From positions 1 through 46,506 of the forward strand of contig JAIVGS010000201.1 of assembly GCA_020201435.1 (NCBI GenBank): a stretch of 46,506 nucleotides of DNA, in the 5' to 3' direction. Both the position numbers and the translations under genes were made by a program. This document shows, one piece after another, positions 41,865-46,506 of the stretch. Positions within the stretch are counted from its first letter, which is position 1. Every line of letters begins with the position of its first letter. The DNA comes from Myxococcales bacterium (GTDB taxonomy: Bacteria > Myxococcota > Myxococcia > Myxococcales > 40CM-4-68-19). Under the pieces are notes generated by a model. It was not told where the DNA came from and searched no databases. It saw only the letters and a program-made list of their open reading frames with translations.

Positions 41865-42732
41865 ACGCGCGGACCGCGTCGAGCGCGCCGGCGCCAGCCG
41901 CTTTCAGCTCGGCGAGCGCGAGCGAGGGTCGCGCCCGGATCAATTCCACGGGCGCCTTGAAAACCGCGCGATAGGCGACGGTCAGCGGGACCAGCGCGGC
42001 TGCCTTCAGGACCGGTTGATGCATCGCGAGCGTGCGCAGATGTCCCCGGCCGAGAAGGTAGCGCTGCCGGGGCGATCCCGCACCGACGGTCGCGCCGAAG
42101 CGGTGGCGCGCGACGGCGTCGCGGACGTACCAGCAGTGGAAGCCGGCCTCCGCGGCGCGCAGCGAGAGGTCGACGTCCTCGTAGTACGCGAAATACGCGG
42201 GGTCGAAGAGGCCGACGGTCCGCAGCATCGACGCGCGGAGCAGCGAGGCGCCGCCGCTCACGCCCCCGACCGGACCGTCTTCCGTGGCGAGCTTCGAACG
42301 CTCGACGCCGAAGTCGCGGTCGCGAGCCCGGCCGAACCGGTCGATGACGAGCCCCGTCGAGTTGACGCGTTCCTCGTCCCGAAAGAGTAAAGTTCCTGTA
42401 AACAGGCCGCATTCCGGATGCTCGCGGGCCGCTTTCAAGAGCCCGGACAGCCAGCCCGATTCCACCTCGACGTCGTTGTTCACCAACGCGACGAACTCGA
42501 CGCCCTGGTCGAGCGCACGCCGCATCGCCTGGTTGTTGGCGCGGCCATAGCCGAGATTCGCATCGAGGTTCAGAAGCTCCACCTGCGGAAAGCCGGCGAC
42601 GACCTCCGCCGTCCGGTCGATCGAGCCGTTGTCGACCACGACCACGTGCGGGCGCGGTACCTGGTGTTCAAGGGCGTTGAGACAGTCGGGCAACAGGTGG
42701 GCGCCGTTCCAGGTGACGACGATCGCGTGCAC
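41836..42732 (-). CDS. Family 2 glycosyltransferase (rhamnosyltransferase-like)
   Basis: 298-aa GT2 from GTG 42732: VHAIVVTWNGAHLLPDCLNA, VVVDNGSIDRTAEVV, NANLGYG-like (DANLGYGRANNQAM), and VNNDVEVESGWL (DxD variant). GGASLLRASMLRTVGLFDPA and YYEDVDLSLR are the acceptor-side motifs found in WbbL-type rhamnosyltransferases. A C-terminal amphipathic region may bind membrane. It is the only minus-strand gene in the locus and is divergent from the GT4 at 42767 with 34 bp between the starts. Confidence 0.85.
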   Translation of the reverse strand: MHAIVVTWNGAHLLPDCLNALEHQVPRPHVVVVDNGSIDRTAEVVAGFPQVELLNLDANLGYGRANNQAMRRALDQGVEFVALVNNDVEVESGWLSGLLKAAREHPECGLFTGTLLFRDEERVNSTGLVIDRFGRARDRDFGVERSKLATEDGPVGGVSGGASLLRASMLRTVGLFDPAYFAYYEDVDLSLRAAEAGFHCWYVRDAVARHRFGATVGAGSPRQRYLLGRGHLRTLAMHQPVLKAAALVPLTVAYRAVFKAPVELIRARPSLALAELKAAGAGALDAVRAFIGRSRPRR

Positions 42733-42766
42733 CGAGGGCGACTCTTTTGCTACACCCTCGGGCTCC

Positions 42767-43747
42767 TTGATCGACGTCGGAATCAACGCTGCTCCTCTCG
42801 CCGCGGCCCGCACCGGCGTCGGGCGGTACATCGCCGGACTGCTCGACGCGCTCGCCGCCCACGCCCAAGACGGCATCAACCCGCGCCCGCTCTTCCTGCC
42901 CGGCGCTCCGGCGCGCGGCTTGCGGCCGCTGGTCAAGCGGCTTCCCTTCGCCTACTTCCTCGCCGAAACCGCGCGCGCCGCGGCGCTCGAGCGCGAGCGG
43001 CGGCGCGGGCTGACCGTGTATCACGAGACGAACCACGCCGCGCCGCGCTTTCGCGGGCCGGTCGTGCTGACCGTGCACGATCTCTCGACCGTGCTCCATC
43101 CGGAGACGCAGGAGCGGGCGCGCGCGCGGCATTTCGCCAATGCCCTTCGGAAGCGGGCCCGCCTGGCGACGCGGGTGATCGTGCCGACGCAGGCGATCGC
43201 GCGCGAGGTCTGCGAGCACCTCGACGTGAAGCCGGAACGGGTCCGCGCCATCCACCACGGGGTCGGCTCGCATTTCTCGCCCGGACCTCAGAAGCGCCTG
43301 AATTTCGTGTTGTTTTCCGGCGGGCGCGACCCACGCAAGGGCCTCGATACCCTGCTCGCCGCGATGCCGCCGGGCGCCGACCTGGTGCAGGTCGGGCCCG
43401 GATCCCCGCTTGGCTTCGTCGCGGACGACGAGCTGGTCGATCTCTACCGGACCTGCGCGCTGTTCGTCCTGCCATCGTTGTACGAAGGGTTCGGCTTTCC
43501 CCTGATCGAGGCGATGGCGTGCGGCGCGCCCTGCATCGCCAGCGACGACCCGGCGCTGGTCGAAGTCTCGGGCGGCGCGGCGCTCCACTTTCCACGTGGC
43601 GACGCCAGCGCGCTGCGTCGGCTGATCGAGAAAGTCCTCGGCGATCCCGGCGATCTCGCGCAGAAAGGGATCGACCGTGCGCGTGGTTTCCGCTGGGACG
43701 AGTGCGCCGCGAAGCATGCCGAGGTGTACCGCGAGGCGGCCGCGTGA
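42767..43747 (+). CDS. Family 4 glycosyltransferase
   Basis: 326-aa GT-B enzyme. From TTG 42767: IDVGINAAPLAAARTGVGRY, VVLTVHDLSTVLHPE, VIVPTQAIAREVCEHLDVKP, FVLFSGGRDPRKGLDTLL, and LPSLYEGFGFPLIEAMACG with the EX7E element. TTG is chosen because the frame further upstream is antisense to the GT2 gene and lacks family motifs. GTGA overlap with the next gene. A retaining sugar transfer onto the repeat unit or adaptor is expected. Confidence 0.88.
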   Translation: MIDVGINAAPLAAARTGVGRYIAGLLDALAAHAQDGINPRPLFLPGAPARGLRPLVKRLPFAYFLAETARAAALERERRRGLTVYHETNHAAPRFRGPVVLTVHDLSTVLHPETQERARARHFANALRKRARLATRVIVPTQAIAREVCEHLDVKPERVRAIHHGVGSHFSPGPQKRLNFVLFSGGRDPRKGLDTLLAAMPPGADLVQVGPGSPLGFVADDELVDLYRTCALFVLPSLYEGFGFPLIEAMACGAPCIASDDPALVEVSGGAALHFPRGDASALRRLIEKVLGDPGDLAQKGIDRARGFRWDECAAKHAEVYREAAA

Positions 43748-44829
43748 ACGTCGCGCTCGTCCACGACTGGCTCACGGGCCTGCGCGGCGGCGAGCGCGTG
43801 CTCGAGCAGCTCTGTCTTTTGTACCCGGACGCCGACATCTTCACGCTGGTCCACGCGCCGGGCTCGGCCGGCCCGATCATCGAGCGCCACCGGATCACGC
43901 CCAGCTTTCTCGACCGGCTGCCGCGAAAATATTACCGGAACTACCTCCCGCTCTTTCCGCTCGCGATCGAGAGCTTCGACCTCGCGGCGTACGACCTGGT
44001 CATCTCGACCAGCCACGCCGTCGCCAAGGGCGCGAAAGGGCCGCTGCACGTCTCGTACATCCACACGCCGATGCGGTACGTGTGGGACCAGTTCGACGCC
44101 TACTTCGGCCCTGGCCGCGCCGGCTTCCTGACCCGGACGGCGGCGCGGGCGGTCGCGCCGTGGCTGAGAAACTGGGACGTGCGCTCGACCGAACGGGTCC
44201 ACGGGCTGATCGCCAACTCACGTTTCGTCGCCGATCGAATCCGGCGCTGCTGGTCGCGCGAGGTCGACGCGGTCGTCCATCCCCCGGTCGACACCGCGAG
44301 ATTCGCGCCGTCCGCGGAAGGCCCCGACGCGTACGCGTTGATCGTCTCCGCCCTGGTCCCTTACAAGCGCGTCGAGCTCGCAGTCAGCGCTTTTTCGCGA
44401 TTGAAACGGCCGCTCTGGATCGCGGGCGACGGCCCGGAGCTCGGCAAGCTGCAAGCGATGGCCGGACCGACCGTCCGTTTTCTCGGCCCGGTCGGGCACG
44501 ACGAGCTCCCCGGCGTCTACGCGCGCGCGAAGTTCTTCGTCCTGCCCGGCGAGGAGGACTTCGGCATCGCCCCGGTCGAAGCCCAGGCTGCCGGCCGGCC
44601 GGTCCTCGCTCTCGGCCGCGGTGGCGCGCTCGAAACGGTGATCGAAAACGAGACCGGCGTCTTCTTTCCCGAGCCGACCGTGGCCTCGCTCCTCGACGGA
44701 ATCGCCGCGATCGACAAGCTGCAGACCGATCCGACCCGCATCCGAGCCCACGCCGAGCGGTTCGACGCGCGCCGATTCGGTCCCGAAATCCAGCGCGAAA
44801 TCGAGCGCATCCGTCTGAGGAAGCGCTAA
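43744..44829 (+). CDS. Family 4 glycosyltransferase
   Basis: 361-aa GT-B enzyme: VALVHDWLTGLRGGERVLEQ, YIHTPMRYVWDQFDAYFG, ANSRFVADRIRRCW, YALIVSALVPYKRVELAVSA, FFVLPGEEDFGIAPVEAQAA. The HTPMRY and YKRVELAV segments are typical of WcaL/mannosyltransferase-like proteins of exopolysaccharide clusters. Starts at GTG 43744 (GTGA). It is followed after 10 bp by the initiating sugar transferase. Confidence 0.9.
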   Translation: MNVALVHDWLTGLRGGERVLEQLCLLYPDADIFTLVHAPGSAGPIIERHRITPSFLDRLPRKYYRNYLPLFPLAIESFDLAAYDLVISTSHAVAKGAKGPLHVSYIHTPMRYVWDQFDAYFGPGRAGFLTRTAARAVAPWLRNWDVRSTERVHGLIANSRFVADRIRRCWSREVDAVVHPPVDTARFAPSAEGPDAYALIVSALVPYKRVELAVSAFSRLKRPLWIAGDGPELGKLQAMAGPTVRFLGPVGHDELPGVYARAKFFVLPGEEDFGIAPVEAQAAGRPVLALGRGGALETVIENETGVFFPEPTVASLLDGIAAIDKLQTDPTRIRAHAERFDARRFGPEIQREIERIRLRKR

Positions 44830-44839
44830 TATTGCGTCG

Positions 44840-46240
44840 ATGTTCAAGCGTCACCACCAGCTCTTCACCGCCCTGCGCGTGCTGCTCGACCTCTGCTTCG
44901 TCGCGGCCGCGTTCGGCGCGGCGTACTCGCTGCGATTCGGGTCGCCGAAGACCTGGCCGTACCCCGAGCTGCCGCTGCCGCGCGAGACGGTGATCGTCGC
45001 GCTCCTCGCGCTCGTGATCTGGCCGCTCAGCTTCCGCGCGGTCGGTCTTTATCGACCCCAGCGCCAGAACACGCCGCTCGACGAGATGTTCGGCGTCTTC
45101 AAGGCGACGGTCGTCGCCGGCCTGCTGCTGGTGGCGGTGACGTACTTCGTGCGGGAGGCGCGCTACTCGCGCGGCATGCTGCTGCTCTTCAGCACGCTCG
45201 CCTTCCTCTCCGTTTCGCTCGAGCGCGTCTTTTTCAAGGAAGTCCTGCAGGCGCTGCGGCGGCGCGGGTACAACCTGCGCTACATCCTCGTCCTCGGCGC
45301 GGGCCGGCTGGCGCGACAGGTGCTCGAGCAGGTCGACCTGCACAAGGAGCTCGGCTTTCGTCCGGTCGGGTGTTTGAGCGTCACCCGCAAACGGGTCGGG
45401 ACCAGCGTCGCGGGAACCGAAGTGATCGGCACCGTCCGCGACCTGCCCGGAGTCCTCGCGCAGAAGACCGTCGATCAGGTGCTGGTCGCGCTGCCGTCGC
45501 GGTCGATGCATCACCTGCCGCGGATCATGGAGGTCTGCGCGGACACGACCGTCGACGTGAAGCTGGTGCCCGACGTCTACCAGTACGCGACGCTGTTCGG
45601 CGGACTCGAGGAGTTCGGCGGGCTGCCGATCGTCAATCTTCAAAGCACCGGGATGCTCGGCATCAACGCTTTCGCCAAGCGCATCTTCGACGTGATTTTC
45701 TCGAGTATTTTCCTGATCCTTCTGAGTCCGCTGCTGGTCGTGCTCACGGTGCTGGTGAAGGCGACGAGCCCGGGTCCGGTGCTGTTTACGCAGGAGCGCG
45801 TGGGGCTCGACGGGCGGCCGTTCCAGATGCTCAAGTTCCGCACCATGCGCATCGACGCGGAGGCGAACGGGCCGCAGTTCGCGCAGGCGCAGGATCCGCG
45901 CGCGACGCCGATCGGCGGCTGGCTGCGGCGCACCTCGATCGACGAGCTGCCGCAGCTGTGGAACGTCTTCCTCGGCGACATGAGCCTGGTCGGGCCGCGG
46001 CCGGAGCGGCCGGTGTTCATCGAGCGGTTCCGGCGGCGCATTCCGCGCTACCAGCTGCGGCACATGGTGAAAGCCGGGATGACCGGGTGGGCGCAGATCC
46101 ACGGCCTGCGCGGCAACACCAGTATCCAGAAGCGGGTCGAGTACGACCTGTACTACATCGAGCACTGGTCGCTGCTGCTCGACCTCCGCATCCTCGCGCG
46201 GACGGTCGCGTTCGGATTCCTCTCGCGGAACGCGTACTGA
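44840..46240 (+). CDS. Initiating polyprenyl-phosphate sugar-1-phosphate transferase
   Basis: 466-aa bacterial sugar transferase of the WcaJ/WbaP type. Four N-terminal helices, a soluble Rossmann-like middle domain (ILVLGAGRLARQVLEQV), a further helix (IFDVIFSSIFLILLSPLLVV), then the catalytic domain: GPVLFTQERVGLDGRPFQML, RRTSIDELPQLWNVFLGDMS, LVGPRPERP, KAGMTGWAQIHG. It transfers hexose-1-phosphate to undecaprenyl phosphate and so begins assembly of the unit that the neighbouring glycosyltransferases extend. Its TGATG overlap couples it to the next gene. Confidence 0.96.
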   Translation: MFKRHHQLFTALRVLLDLCFVAAAFGAAYSLRFGSPKTWPYPELPLPRETVIVALLALVIWPLSFRAVGLYRPQRQNTPLDEMFGVFKATVVAGLLLVAVTYFVREARYSRGMLLLFSTLAFLSVSLERVFFKEVLQALRRRGYNLRYILVLGAGRLARQVLEQVDLHKELGFRPVGCLSVTRKRVGTSVAGTEVIGTVRDLPGVLAQKTVDQVLVALPSRSMHHLPRIMEVCADTTVDVKLVPDVYQYATLFGGLEEFGGLPIVNLQSTGMLGINAFAKRIFDVIFSSIFLILLSPLLVVLTVLVKATSPGPVLFTQERVGLDGRPFQMLKFRTMRIDAEANGPQFAQAQDPRATPIGGWLRRTSIDELPQLWNVFLGDMSLVGPRPERPVFIERFRRRIPRYQLRHMVKAGMTGWAQIHGLRGNTSIQKRVEYDLYYIEHWSLLLDLRILARTVAFGFLSRNAY

Positions 46241-46506
46241 TGATCGCCGTCGACAAGCTCCTGGCCGCCCTGAAGGGCCATCGGGTCGGCGCGATCCTGA
46301 ATCCGACCAGCGTGATGCCCGACCTGCGCCACCTGGCCGACGTGCTCCACGGGGCAGGCGTGCTCGGCGCGCTGTTCGGGCCGGAGCACGGCGTCCGCGG
46401 GGACGTGCAGTACCTCGAGGAGGTCGCCGACGCGCGCGACGCACGCACCGGCGTGCCGGTTCATTCGCTGTATGGAAAGGACTTTCAAAGTCTCACCCCG
46501 CGGGCC
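46240..46506 (+). CDS. NamZ/DUF1343-type protein, N-terminal part
   Basis: The window ends within this gene after 89 codons. VGAILNPTSVMPDLRHLADV, ALFGPEHGVRGDVQ, and TGVPVHSLYGK match the start of the DUF1343 family, which includes the exo-N-acetylmuramidase NamZ of cell-wall recycling. No signal peptide is seen in this start; many relatives have one. ATG overlaps the preceding stop by one base. Confidence 0.85.
   Translation, partial: MIAVDKLLAALKGHRVGAILNPTSVMPDLRHLADVLHGAGVLGALFGPEHGVRGDVQYLEEVADARDARTGVPVHSLYGKDFQSLTPRA

Noticed and set aside
44384-46444. A 686-codon minus-strand frame
   Set aside because: It is antisense to the sugar transferase and the end of a GT4 gene and shows no domain.

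Overview
The window is strongly GC-rich bacterial chromosome and most likely comes from the Myxococcota. The best clue is a set of three secreted-protein tails of the MYXO-CTERM type, each a Gly-Cys motif, a hydrophobic helix and an Arg cluster. Two belong to matrixin-like proteases and one to a polysaccharide-lyase-like protein. PEGA-domain Ser/Thr kinases, MJ0042 zinc-ribbon/TPR proteins and Cys-rich repeat lipoproteins fit the same group. Genes are tightly packed, with many ATGA, GTGA and TGATG overlaps.

Layout. 1-4789: histidine ammonia-lyase (minus strand), then a secreted proline-linker protein, aspartate kinase and a zinc-ribbon/TPR membrane protein. 4816-9495: a membrane glycosyltransferase and a Cys-rich lipoprotein, tRNA-Glu(CTC), tRNA-Gln(CTG) and gltX, with a dispersed purine/pyrimidine inverted-repeat family in the gaps. 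9517-13559: a broken gamma-glutamyltransferase, a small secreted protein and two matrixin modules joined in one reading frame across a 32-bp-arm palindrome. 13427-20868 (minus strand): beta-ureidopropionase, dihydropyrimidinase, an outer-membrane protein, an M42 peptidase, a class III aminotransferase, a lipoprotein resembling a stand-alone Hsp70 substrate-binding domain, 3-methyladenine glycosylase and a sterol-desaturase-family protein. 21035-23401: four unrecognised small proteins, three of them apparently exported. 23393-30328: exonuclease III, DnaK, a Ser/Thr kinase with a probable CTG start, a lyase-like exoprotein, a MerR-like regulator, a stand-alone sigma-region-4 protein and an AAC(6')-like acetyltransferase. 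30423-34358: purH, purD and an LptF/LptG-type permease.

34406-46240 is a surface-polysaccharide locus. It holds dTDP-sugar genes (rfbA, rfbB, a short rfbD), a Wzm/Wzt exporter, a desaturase, a trio resembling the decaprenyl-phosphate-arabinose pathway (DprE1-like oxidase, DprE2-like reductase, UbiA-family transferase), three glycosyltransferases and an initiating polyprenyl-phosphate sugar transferase. The window ends inside a NamZ/DUF1343-type gene.

The main oddities are: (i) the fused tandem matrixins; (ii) the lipoprotein with an Hsp70 SBD-beta-like fold and no ATPase domain; (iii) mobile-looking repeat families that supply stop codons or abut start codons; (iv) several deletions or start anomalies (ggt, rfbD/wzm, tag), which could be real decay or assembly errors; (v) three candidate CTG starts.
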